Shown here: positions 17,533-24,583 of the stretch, in pieces
Numbering within the stretch: the stretch's first letter is position 1
How the letters are laid out: every line of letters starts with the position of its first letter
DNA from: Paenibacillus sp. Soil522
Lineage (GTDB): Bacteria > Bacillota > Bacilli > Paenibacillales > Paenibacillaceae
DNA: 64,000 nt
Assembly (NCBI RefSeq): GCF_001428245.1
Contig: NZ_LMRV01000044.1
Coordinates: 62,923-126,922 of the forward strand
Direction of reading: 5' to 3'
Notes under the pieces: model-generated
Databases searched by the model: none
The model's input: the letters and a program-made list of their open reading frames with translations, nothing else
What the model was told of the DNA's origin: nothing
Program-made: the position numbers and the translations under genes

Positions 17533-18735
17533 TTAAATGTTAGTTGATCCATTTTGCGCAGCGATTGCTCTCGGAAGTCCTCTGTCCCGGATTCCGAGCA
17601 GGAAGAGCAGGGCGATAACCATGCCGCCTGATGAGAAGTAGAATAGCACCGAATAACCGAGCAGATCAATCAAACCGCCCATCAGCGGAGGAGATGCAAT
17701 GGCGGCCAGCGAGGAGATCAAATAATAGATGCCCGTACGGGTACCGATGCTTTGCTCGTCTCCAAGGGCGACGATGAAGGGGTAGGAGTTAATGTTGATC
17801 ATCGCCCAGCATATGCCCCCCAATAATAGCAGTGCACGAAGCGGCAGCAATGCGTCGACGAATGAAATTGCGGCGAAAATCGCGATCAGGCCAACGACGC
17901 CAATGGCGATGATCCGTTTTTTGCCGAAGCGATTGCCGAGCAGACCGCTCGGAATGGCGGCGAGGACGAAGGCAAGCGAGAAGAAAGCAAGCGAGAACGC
18001 AGATTGACCTTCCGTTAGATGCAAATGGTTTGTGCCGTACAAGGTGAAGAAGGCTTCAACGCCTTGATAGGACAGAAACCAGAAGAAAATGGCGCCCAGC
18101 AGGAAAATCGTAGGCCGGTTCCATTGTCCCTTGAACGATATTTTTGGCTTCTCCTCTTCCGGCGCGTAGGCGATAGCATCCCGTTTTTCCTTGATCGTAC
18201 CCAAGAGAATGACCAGACAGATCAGCGTCAAGACGGATGTTGTCAGAAACGGGAGAGAAGCATGCTTCTCATATAGTAACGAGCCTCCCGAGAAGGCGAT
18301 AATGGAGCCGATGCCGCCCATGAAGTTGATAATTCCGTTCGCTTGCGTCCGCTTGCTGTCCTTCGTGATATCGGGCATAAGCGCAACGGTAGGAGAACGG
18401 TATAAGCTCATCGAAAGATTCATGAGCACCATAAACAAAACGAGCGTTAGCAAGCTGGTATGCCAAGGGATAAGTGCTCCAAACAAAGCAGCGAGCGGCA
18501 TGCCGATGAGCAGGTAAGGCATTCTTTTGCCCAGACGGCTGTTCGTGCGGTCACTGCGGCTGCCGATCCACGGCTGCAAAAACAAAGCGAAATAATTGTC
18601 GATCGTCATCATAAATCCGATAAGCGCGGTGCTCGTCAAAAACTTTTCGAGGAAAAAAGGAACGAATGCGTTGTATAGCGCCCATGTAATGCTGATGCTG
18701 AAAAAACCGAACCCGAGCAGCCATGTTTTTTTCAT
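17533..18735 (-). CDS. MFS transporter, SLC45/GPH-like sugar carrier
   Basis: A 400-residue carrier with about 12 membrane helices. The loop after helix 2 contains GSRSDRTNSRLGKRMPYLL, a form of the MFS motif seen in glycoside/cation and SLC45-type carriers. The start ATG has AAGGAGAGGAG upstream and overlaps the 3' end of the glycerophosphodiesterase gene by four bases, so they are co-transcribed. Transport of a disaccharide or glycerol-linked compound is plausible but not shown. Confidence 0.82.
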   Translation of the reverse strand: MKKTWLLGFGFFSISITWALYNAFVPFFLEKFLTSTALIGFMMTIDNYFALFLQPWIGSRSDRTNSRLGKRMPYLLIGMPLAALFGALIPWHTSLLTLVLFMVLMNLSMSLYRSPTVALMPDITKDSKRTQANGIINFMGGIGSIIAFSGGSLLYEKHASLPFLTTSVLTLICLVILLGTIKEKRDAIAYAPEEEKPKISFKGQWNRPTIFLLGAIFFWFLSYQGVEAFFTLYGTNHLHLTEGQSAFSLAFFSLAFVLAAIPSGLLGNRFGKKRIIAIGVVGLIAIFAAISFVDALLPLRALLLLGGICWAMININSYPFIVALGDEQSIGTRTGIYYLISSLAAIASPPLMGGLIDLLGYSVLFYFSSGGMVIALLFLLGIRDRGLPRAIAAQNGSTNI

Positions 18736-19478
18736 TCCGCTTGCACTCCTCTCCTTGTCAGCACTTCTGCCAGACGATCCGGAAAATCGGTAATGATGCC
18801 GGCCGCGCCTGCATCGAGCAGCTGCTCCATCTCGTCCGCGTCATTAACGGTGAACGGATGATAGCCGATGCCGCGTGCAGACGCCTCTGCGATCCATTCG
18901 GGCGTTACCGCATATTTGTAGGCATGCAGCGCGTCTGCCTGGACGGCCGCCGCATAATCCCAAGGACGATAAAGCCCTTCTATGTACAACAGGCCGGTAC
19001 GGATTTCGGGCGCCAATTGCTTGCACAGCACGAGCGAGTAATGATTGAAGCTGGATAGGATGACGCGGTCCGTCATTTGGTAAGCGCGAACCATTTCGAT
19101 CACCTTATGCTCGATTCCTGGAAAAAGGATGACGCCGTTTTTGAGCTCAATATTGAGGATGACGCCGGTAGGCTGCAGGAGCTCGAGCAGCTGCTCGAGC
19201 GTTGGTATTCGTTCAGCATGGAAGGCCGAAGCGTACCAGCTCCCGGCGTCGAGTGAGGCAAGCTCTTCGTAATCGGTATCCTTTACAAGCTTGCTGAGGC
19301 CGGTCGTTCGCGATAAAGACTCATCGTGAATAACAATGATGCGTCCGTCCTTCGTCAGCTGAACATCGGTTTCAATGCCTGTAGCGCCGAGCTCAAGCGC
19401 TTTTTTGAATGCCGCAAGCGTATTTTCGGGACAGCAGCCGCTTGCTCCGCGATGGGCAAAATTAATGGGTATTTTAAT
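18732..19478 (-). CDS. Glycerophosphodiester phosphodiesterase, apparent ATT start
   Basis: The frame encodes a complete ~248-residue enzyme: HRGASGCCPENTLAAF at residues ~9-24 (catalytic HRG), GIETDVQLTKDGRIIVIHD at ~33-51 (metal Glu/Asp and catalytic HD), ending TDFPDRLAEVL. It hydrolyses glycerophosphodiesters to glycerol-3-phosphate and an alcohol. No ATG, GTG or TTG exists in frame before the HRG motif, and a TGA lies two codons before ATT 19478. AGAGAGGATG lies 7 nt upstream of ATT AAA ATA CCC, the expected place to begin (M)KIPINFAHRG. I therefore propose ATT initiation. A start at the GTG at 19103 would delete the active site. I checked the frame base by base and found no interruption. 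Confidence 0.8.
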   Translation of the reverse strand: MKIPINFAHRGASGCCPENTLAAFKKALELGATGIETDVQLTKDGRIIVIHDESLSRTTGLSKLVKDTDYEELASLDAGSWYASAFHAERIPTLEQLLELLQPTGVILNIELKNGVILFPGIEHKVIEMVRAYQMTDRVILSSFNHYSLVLCKQLAPEIRTGLLYIEGLYRPWDYAAAVQADALHAYKYAVTPEWIAEASARGIGYHPFTVNDADEMEQLLDAGAAGIITDFPDRLAEVLTRRGVQAE

Positions 19479-19516
19479 AAAGGTTCATCCTCTCTGTTCG
19501 AAGGGTATCCAAGCAA

Positions 19517-20461
19517 CTAGGCGAAGCGGTAATAAATGAGCACGAAGGTTGCGAGCACGAAAATAAAGTTGAGCGACACAAACACCATCTGATCGATAAC
19601 CGTGCGGTGCATAGAGACCGGCGGCTTATAGAAGCTGGCGCCTTCGATGATGAACAGGATCAGCACGATGTGGATTATAAAATGGCCGACCAGCTCCATC
19701 ATGCCGAACAGCATCGTCGTAGATATGAAAATGAGCGTCAATACGACCGACAGCAACCGGTTCAAAATGCCGACGACAAGCAAATAACCGACGACGAACT
19801 CGATAAAGCCGGCCATCACGATGAATATAGCCGGCTCGATGCCGAACGTCGGCACATTATGGTTAATGATGATATCCTCAGCCATTGTCGGGAAAATCCA
19901 TTTTTCGACGGCTACCCAGCAGAGAGATAGCCCGGTTCCCAAATATAGCAGCGGAAAGCTCCACCTGGATTCCTTGGTTCTCTCAAGCAGCAGGACGCCG
20001 ATAATGGCAAGGTAAAAGCCGTAATCAAGCATATGGAATAGCCCGGCTTCGACGCTTGTATCGATAAATACGACCAGCATTGCAAGCGCGCCGATCTTAG
20101 TCGCATAGTGCTGCGGAATAAGCAGAAGCACGATTGCGGTCCACATAAGAACGGTTTGCCAGCCGTCCGCAAGCTCGAATTCAAGCGCAAAACGCGTTCC
20201 GGACGCGGCTTGAATGAGCAGCGCTGCCGCCGTGCCGTATTTGAGAACAGGCAACGAGTATTTCCTGAGCTTATCGAGCTCGCTATCGATTCGGGTGGAC
20301 AGCTTCGACATGGATATTGCGGGCAAAAGCTGGGTCAGTACCGCGAGCAGAACGGCCACGAATAGAGCGAGAGTCATGAAAAAGGGAGATAGCACGGCAG
20401 CTATCGATTCTTTCTCCGCGACGACGTCTGTGAACCATTTGACATGTGCATAATAATCCAT
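19517..20461 (-). CDS. DoxX-like multi-pass membrane protein
   Basis: A 314-residue protein with 8-9 hydrophobic helices and short loops. The second half (residues ~180-290) carries the pattern of DoxX/TQO-type proteins (GIEPAIFIVMAGFIEFVVGY, MELVGHFIIHIVLILFIIEG). The start ATG has GCCGGAGGAATG upstream. Its stop is 38 nt before the proposed ATT start of the phosphodiesterase gene, so the three minus-strand genes form an operon. Function unknown. Confidence 0.7.
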   Translation of the reverse strand: MDYYAHVKWFTDVVAEKESIAAVLSPFFMTLALFVAVLLAVLTQLLPAISMSKLSTRIDSELDKLRKYSLPVLKYGTAAALLIQAASGTRFALEFELADGWQTVLMWTAIVLLLIPQHYATKIGALAMLVVFIDTSVEAGLFHMLDYGFYLAIIGVLLLERTKESRWSFPLLYLGTGLSLCWVAVEKWIFPTMAEDIIINHNVPTFGIEPAIFIVMAGFIEFVVGYLLVVGILNRLLSVVLTLIFISTTMLFGMMELVGHFIIHIVLILFIIEGASFYKPPVSMHRTVIDQMVFVSLNFIFVLATFVLIYYRFA

Positions 20462-20577
20462 AAGCTGTCATTCCTCCGGCTAGGTGTGGTTTACTATTGT
20501 TTACGAGGATCGTAGCATATTGCCTTCCATAATAAAAGTGGCTAGACAGGGCTGCAAAAACAAAATAAAAAAGACTA

Positions 20578-20607
20578 TTTACATACCCTGTGGGGGTATG
20601 CTAGAAT
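20578..20607 (+). promoter_or_regulatory. Promoter of the copper operon
   Basis: TTTACA (20578-20583) and TAGAAT (20602-20607), spacer 18 bp. The spacer is filled by the first CsoR operator, so bound CsoR would block RNA polymerase. Confidence 0.75.
20583..20599 (+). promoter_or_regulatory. CsoR operator 1
   Basis: ATACCCTGTGGGGGTAT is a near-palindrome matching the GC-rich CsoR box (TACCCnnnnGGGTA type). It lies between -35 and -10. Confidence 0.85.
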
Positions 20608-20621
20608 GAATTCATAAGCTT

Positions 20622-20638
20622 ATACCCCCTGGAGGTAT
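20622..20638 (+). promoter_or_regulatory. CsoR operator 2
   Basis: ATACCCCCTGGAGGTAT, a second near-palindrome 39 bp from the first. It lies downstream of the -10 and contains the csoR ribosome binding site (GGAGG). Confidence 0.8.
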
Positions 20639-20643
20639 GTAGG

Positions 20644-20997
20644 ATGGATAACCGTACGTTAAACAATGGGGCTAATGAGCAATCGCATGCTTCAGCTGAC
20701 TGCTGTGATTCGATTGGTCCGCGAAAGAGTCACCATTCGGAGCAAATGAAGGACAATTTAACGAAGCGTCTCAACCGGATTGAAGGGCAAATTAGAGGCG
20801 TGAAGGCGATGATCGAGAAGGATACGTATTGCGATGACGTGCTTAATCAGATCGCCGCGGCACAATCCGCTCTGAACAGCGTCGGCAAGCTGCTGCTGGA
20901 GGGCCATTTGAAGAGCTGTGTGATCGAACGGATTCAAGCGGGCGAAAGCGAAGTTATCGATGAATTGCTGGTTACCGTTAACAAACTAATGAAATAG
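20644..20997 (+). CDS. csoR: Copper-sensing transcriptional repressor CsoR
   Basis: A 117-residue all-helical repressor. The CsoR core follows a ~30-residue His/Cys-containing N-terminal tail: NRIEGQIRGVKAMIEKDTYCDDVLNQI, then LLEGHLKSC. The Cys-His-Cys set (YCDD, EGH, KSC) is the Cu(I) ligand triad that separates CsoR from RcnR or FrmR. It binds the two operators just upstream and releases them on Cu(I) binding. copZ follows after 19 bp. Confidence 0.92.
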   Translation: MDNRTLNNGANEQSHASADCCDSIGPRKSHHSEQMKDNLTKRLNRIEGQIRGVKAMIEKDTYCDDVLNQIAAAQSALNSVGKLLLEGHLKSCVIERIQAGESEVIDELLVTVNKLMK

Positions 20998-21016
20998 AGG
21001 AGAGGGGAATTATATA

Positions 21017-21217
21017 ATGGCAAACACAGTATTGAAGGTAGAGGGCATGACCTGCGGACATTGCGTCAGTGCGGTTGAGAAAGCAGTCGGCAGCGCGGGT
21101 GCAGTGGGCAAGGTGGATTTGGCGGGCAAGAAGGTATCGGTTGAGTTTGATGAGACGAAGGTAACGATCGAGGCTGTCAAAGCGGCAATCGAAGATCAAG
21201 GCTATGACGTTGTCTAA
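21017..21217 (+). CDS. copZ: Copper chaperone CopZ
   Basis: A 66-residue heavy-metal-associated domain: VEGMTCGHCVSAVEKAV carries the MxCxxC copper site near residues 11-16, and the end reads IEDQGYDVV. It carries cytoplasmic Cu(I) to the CopA ATPase. Here the copA gene that should follow is reduced to a 3' scrap, so its local partner is missing. Ribosome binding site GAGGAGAGG. Confidence 0.92.
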   Translation: MANTVLKVEGMTCGHCVSAVEKAVGSAGAVGKVDLAGKKVSVEFDETKVTIEAVKAAIEDQGYDVV

Positions 21218-21220
21218 TCA

Positions 21221-21364
21221 AGAGGACAAAATTTATTCTGGGCGCTCGCGTACAATGTGATTGGCATACCGATTGCCGCTGCCGGCTTCCTTGCCCCTTG
21301 GCTGGTGGGAGCTGCGATGGCGTTAAGCTCGGTATCCGTAGTACTGAATGCGCTTAGACTGTAA
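21221..21364 (+). pseudogene. copA: 3' remnant of the copper ATPase gene copA
   Basis: Immediately after the copZ stop, the frame reads [19 protein letters not shown] and continues to [12 protein letters not shown] before a stop. This is the last ~47 residues (final two membrane helices) of P1B copper ATPases. No start codon, ribosome binding site or upstream ATPase sequence is present. A deletion appears to have removed nearly all of copA. Confidence 0.85.
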
Positions 21365-21382
21365 AGGATGAGATGAATTTAT

Positions 21383-22330
21383 ATGTTTAAGTTAAAGGGA
21401 AACCTGTCAAAGTATCGCAAGCGCTCTGCCGCTGCATTTTTAATCGTACTGAGCTTGCTAGCCGCAGGCTGCGGCAGCGCCGCAAATGACGAGCATGCGC
21501 AGCATGCTGCGCCTCGTGAAACGGAGGCTGCGGCTAATGAGCATAGCGGACATTCTGCGAATGATACTGCCGGCAATGAAGAATCAGCGGAAAATCATAG
21601 CGGGCATGGCGGTCAGGCTGACTCCGAGGATATGTCACAGGCGAATGTGAAGCTGGAATGGCGATATTCGCCGGAGAGCCCTAAGCCGGGTGAAAAGACG
21701 AAAATCGAGCTATTTCTTAATGATGCTGCCGGAAAGCCGATCGAGAAATACGATGTTAATCATGAGAAGCTGATGCATCTAATCGTTGTAAGCGAGGATA
21801 TGACGGAATTCAGCCATATTCATCCGGAGTATGCGGGCAAAGGGAAATTTGAGGTGGAAGCCTCATTCGTTAAGAGCGGAGCGTATAAGCTATTTGCGGA
21901 TTTTATTCCGACAGGCTACTCGCAGATGACGGTAACGTCCAGCTTGAAAGTATCCGGCGCGAAGCAAGCAGCAGAGCCACTGAAGAAGGATGCATCGCTC
22001 ATGAAAGCCGTTGACGGCGTCGCTGCCTCGTTAGAGGTATCCTCCTTTAAGGCGGGGGAGGAGACGGATTTAACCTTTACGTTTAGCGATGCTAAGACGA
22101 AAAAGCCGATCACCGATCTGCAGCCGTACTTAGGAGCCATCGGACATGTCGTTATTTTGAACGAGGAATTGAGCCGTTATCTGCATGTTCATCCGAAGGA
22201 AGGCAACGAAAGCGGGCCAACCGCCGAGTTTTCGACAAGTTTTCCAGAGCCGGGCTTGTATAAAATATGGGGTCAATTTCAGCGTGGAGATAAAACGTTT
22301 ATCGTTCCGTTCACTGTCGAGGTAGAGTAA
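21383..22330 (+). CDS. His/Met-containing lipoprotein of the copper operon (YtkA/FixH-like domains)
   Basis: A 315-residue lipoprotein: signal peptide ending in lipobox LAAGC, a His-rich linker (residues ~35-80: HAQH, HSGH, HSGHGG), then two beta-domains. The first (~90-190) has LMHLIVVSEDMTEFSHIHPE; the second (~205-315) has GHVVILNEELSRYLHVHP and GLYKIWGQFQRGDKTFIVPF. This is the pattern of YtkA-like or FixH-like extracytoplasmic proteins. The repeated HxHP motifs suggest metal binding outside the membrane. It lies in the CsoR-controlled unit. Confidence 0.75.
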   Translation: MFKLKGNLSKYRKRSAAAFLIVLSLLAAGCGSAANDEHAQHAAPRETEAAANEHSGHSANDTAGNEESAENHSGHGGQADSEDMSQANVKLEWRYSPESPKPGEKTKIELFLNDAAGKPIEKYDVNHEKLMHLIVVSEDMTEFSHIHPEYAGKGKFEVEASFVKSGAYKLFADFIPTGYSQMTVTSSLKVSGAKQAAEPLKKDASLMKAVDGVAASLEVSSFKAGEETDLTFTFSDAKTKKPITDLQPYLGAIGHVVILNEELSRYLHVHPKEGNESGPTAEFSTSFPEPGLYKIWGQFQRGDKTFIVPFTVEVE

Positions 22331-22375
22331 CTGGGGATCAAGTATGGGTCTGCTAATATCATTTATAAAAATATT

Positions 22376-22403
22376 AATCACCCTCTTCAGGGTGATTTTT
22401 TTT
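22376..22403 (+). terminator. Terminator of the copper operon
   Basis: A 9-bp stem (22376-22384 with 22389-22397), CTTC tetraloop and T8 run. Confidence 0.9.
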
Positions 22404-22949
22404 GCTTTTTTTTTAGGGGGAAAAGCTGATGAAATACCTGCTGTTATGCGGTTTTTCAACATTTATGCCGCTAATGCGAGAAAGCGCTTTCCAGAAATAT
22501 TGCAAGAAAGCAATTTTAGGGCTTGAAAACCTGAAAATACGTGTTAAACTAATGATGTAACAAAGTCATTAATCGATTAACATAATTGTTATTTCGTATG
22601 GGGGTGAAGCATAAACCGATTAAGGATGCGGTATTTTAAGGAGCTAATTCTATTCCGCGCTTAACGGTTAATAAATTTATTACAATATAAGCATGCAAAG
22701 TTGTTGCACTTCTACGCTGTTTATGTTGTGGGTAAAACGGGCGTTTTGCGGGCAAGGCACTGCGTGAACCGTTTTCGTTTAATGATGCTGCTAACAAAAG
22801 GGAGTCATAACAGCATGATAGACAAGAAGAATGAGTAATTGCTTCGTTTAAGCAGATTGTACTGATTAATAATTGTATTAAACATGGTTATTATAGCCTT
22901 CACAATAAATAGTGTGAGGTACTAATGACTATATCGGTTAAGAGATGAA
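22404..22949. other. Long leader/regulatory region before the nine-gene importer operon
   Basis: About 550 bp without a gene. It contains AAAGCGCTTT (22481-22490), a 12-bp palindrome TTAATCGATTAA (22569-22580) and TTAACGGTTAA (near 22662), all resembling LacI-family sites with a central CG. A 7-codon micro-ORF (MIDKKNE, 22815-22838) follows AAAAGGGAG. No T-box or riboswitch fold was recognised. Confidence 0.35.
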
Positions 22950-22964
22950 ATGTAAACGCTTTAT
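22950..22964 (+). promoter_or_regulatory. Candidate CcpA cre site
   Basis: ATGTAAACGCTTTAT matches the cre consensus WTGNAANCGNWNNCW at all but one base. It lies 27 bp before the first gene of the importer operon. Confidence 0.45.
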
Positions 22965-22990
22965 TTTAAAAAACAAGGGAGGATTTATAG

Positions 22991-24412
22991 ATGAAAAAGA
23001 TTGCAAGCACATTCATTTTTATGTTGGCTCTCATTATGCTCATTACCGCATGCTCCAGCGGTGCGGGAACGAATACCGTCAATAACGCACAAGGAAACAC
23101 GCCGGCGAACGCGGAAGGAAACACTAATGCGGCGGCAAACGAGCCGGCAGCGGAAAATGCAGAGACCGATGGCGGAGTTGCCAAATCGACCGTTGATCCA
23201 TCGATTTCCGGTGAAGTTACGTTCTGGACATTTCTAGACAATAAAAAGAATGATGCGGCTCTTCAAAAAGCATTTAACGAAGCGTATCCGAACATTAAGC
23301 TGAAAACGATCTTTGTGCCGTTTGGCGATTTGCATGACAAGCTGCAAACGACTTTGGCAGCAGGCAAAGGAGCACCGGATGTCGCGCTCGTCGAGCAAGG
23401 TCAATTCCCTCGCTACAGCACAGGAAACGTGCTTGAAGATTTGCTTCAACCGCAATATGACGCCGGCAAATATCAAACTCTTGTATCGGAGTACAACTGG
23501 AACCGTTGGTCTTCGATTGACGGCAGCAAATTGCTCGGTATGCCGTGGGATATTACACCTGGTGTGACTTACTACCGCGCTGATATTTTTGAAGAGCTTG
23601 GCTTGCCTTCCGATCCTGCTGAGCTTGGTGAATACATTCAAGAACCGGAAAACTTCTTCACGCTTGCCCAAACTTTGAAAGCAAACGGCAAGTATGCATT
23701 GGAATGGCGCGATTCACCGGTTCACTGGCTGGGAGATTCGTATGGCTACTATGACGACGAAATGAACTGGGTTCGCAACACAGACGAATTCGTGAAATTC
23801 CTTGATATTTCCAAGCAGGTTAATCAGCTGAAAATTGCTCCGCATGATGGCATTCTCAGCGATAAAGGCAAGCAGCGCGTGAAAAAAGGCGAATCCCCGA
23901 TGTTCGTAGCCGGAAATTGGGCCGCGCGCGCTCTGGCAGAGAACTTCCCGGATCAATCGGGCAAATGGAGAGCGACAACGATGCCTTTCGGTCTTAATGT
24001 AGGTATGGGCGGATCGACGTTCGTTATCCCTTCGCAAAGCGCGAACAAAGACGCGTCATGGGCATTCGTAGAGTTTATGACGACGTCCGAAGCAGCATGG
24101 AAGCTATGGATCGGGGAATCCATTCAACCGGATTATAAGCATATTACAAGTCAAGAATGGTACCTCGCTCATACGAATCCATATCTCGGCGACCAAGAGG
24201 ATTTCAGGTTATACAGTGAGCTGGCCGGCTTAATTCCTATAAGACGTTATACACGTCTTGACGGTATGGCATGGCCGCTGTGGGTTGAAGGCGTTCTCAA
24301 GGCGCTTGATAAAAACATCGACTCGAAAACGGCTATTCAGCAAACGCAAGAAAACGTTGAGAACAAGCTGAAGGCCGAAAAGGAAAAATTGATCAAAGAG
24401 CTTCAGCAGTAA
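22991..24412 (+). CDS. Extracellular solute-binding lipoprotein, family 1
   Basis: A 473-residue lipoprotein: signal with lipobox LITAC, an Asn/Ala-rich linker to residue ~65, then a carbohydrate-binding fold starting GEVTFWTFLDNKKND with KGAPDVALVEQGQFPRY and STFVIPSQSANKDASWAFVE. It captures an oligosaccharide for one of the two permease pairs of this operon. It starts at ATG after AAGGGAGGATTTATAG. A hairpin between it and the next gene would let it be made in excess over the membrane parts. Confidence 0.9.
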   Translation: MKKIASTFIFMLALIMLITACSSGAGTNTVNNAQGNTPANAEGNTNAAANEPAAENAETDGGVAKSTVDPSISGEVTFWTFLDNKKNDAALQKAFNEAYPNIKLKTIFVPFGDLHDKLQTTLAAGKGAPDVALVEQGQFPRYSTGNVLEDLLQPQYDAGKYQTLVSEYNWNRWSSIDGSKLLGMPWDITPGVTYYRADIFEELGLPSDPAELGEYIQEPENFFTLAQTLKANGKYALEWRDSPVHWLGDSYGYYDDEMNWVRNTDEFVKFLDISKQVNQLKIAPHDGILSDKGKQRVKKGESPMFVAGNWAARALAENFPDQSGKWRATTMPFGLNVGMGGSTFVIPSQSANKDASWAFVEFMTTSEAAWKLWIGESIQPDYKHITSQEWYLAHTNPYLGDQEDFRLYSELAGLIPIRRYTRLDGMAWPLWVEGVLKALDKNIDSKTAIQQTQENVENKLKAEKEKLIKELQQ

Positions 24413-24449
24413 GCTATAGCTTCTGTCGTATTGACCGCGTCTGATTGTT

Positions 24450-24479
24450 CGAATCATCCTTCCCGCGAAGGATGATTCG
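24450..24479 (+). terminator. Intercistronic hairpin, probable partial terminator
   Basis: A perfect 13-bp stem (24450-24462 with 24467-24479), CCGC loop, followed by GCATTTTAA. The short T run suggests attenuation or mRNA 3'-end protection rather than full termination. Confidence 0.65.
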
Positions 24480-24583
24480 GCATTTTAACTCAACCAAATT
24501 TAAATTTCATCGCGAAACGATAGCAACGCCTCCAGAGGATGACGTTAGCCGTTTACGCTAGTATGGCAAGGGGGTGCTCCTTG

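Noticed and set aside
17340..17669. A 109-codon minus-strand frame over the 40-bp repeats
   Set aside because: It overlaps the end of the MFS gene and encodes the repeat twice; the protein similarity between copies only reflects the DNA repeat.
22815..22838. Seven-codon micro-ORF MIDKKNE as a regulatory leader peptide
   Set aside because: It has a fair ribosome site, but no attenuator hairpin or stalling codons nearby, so it is noted only within the leader region.
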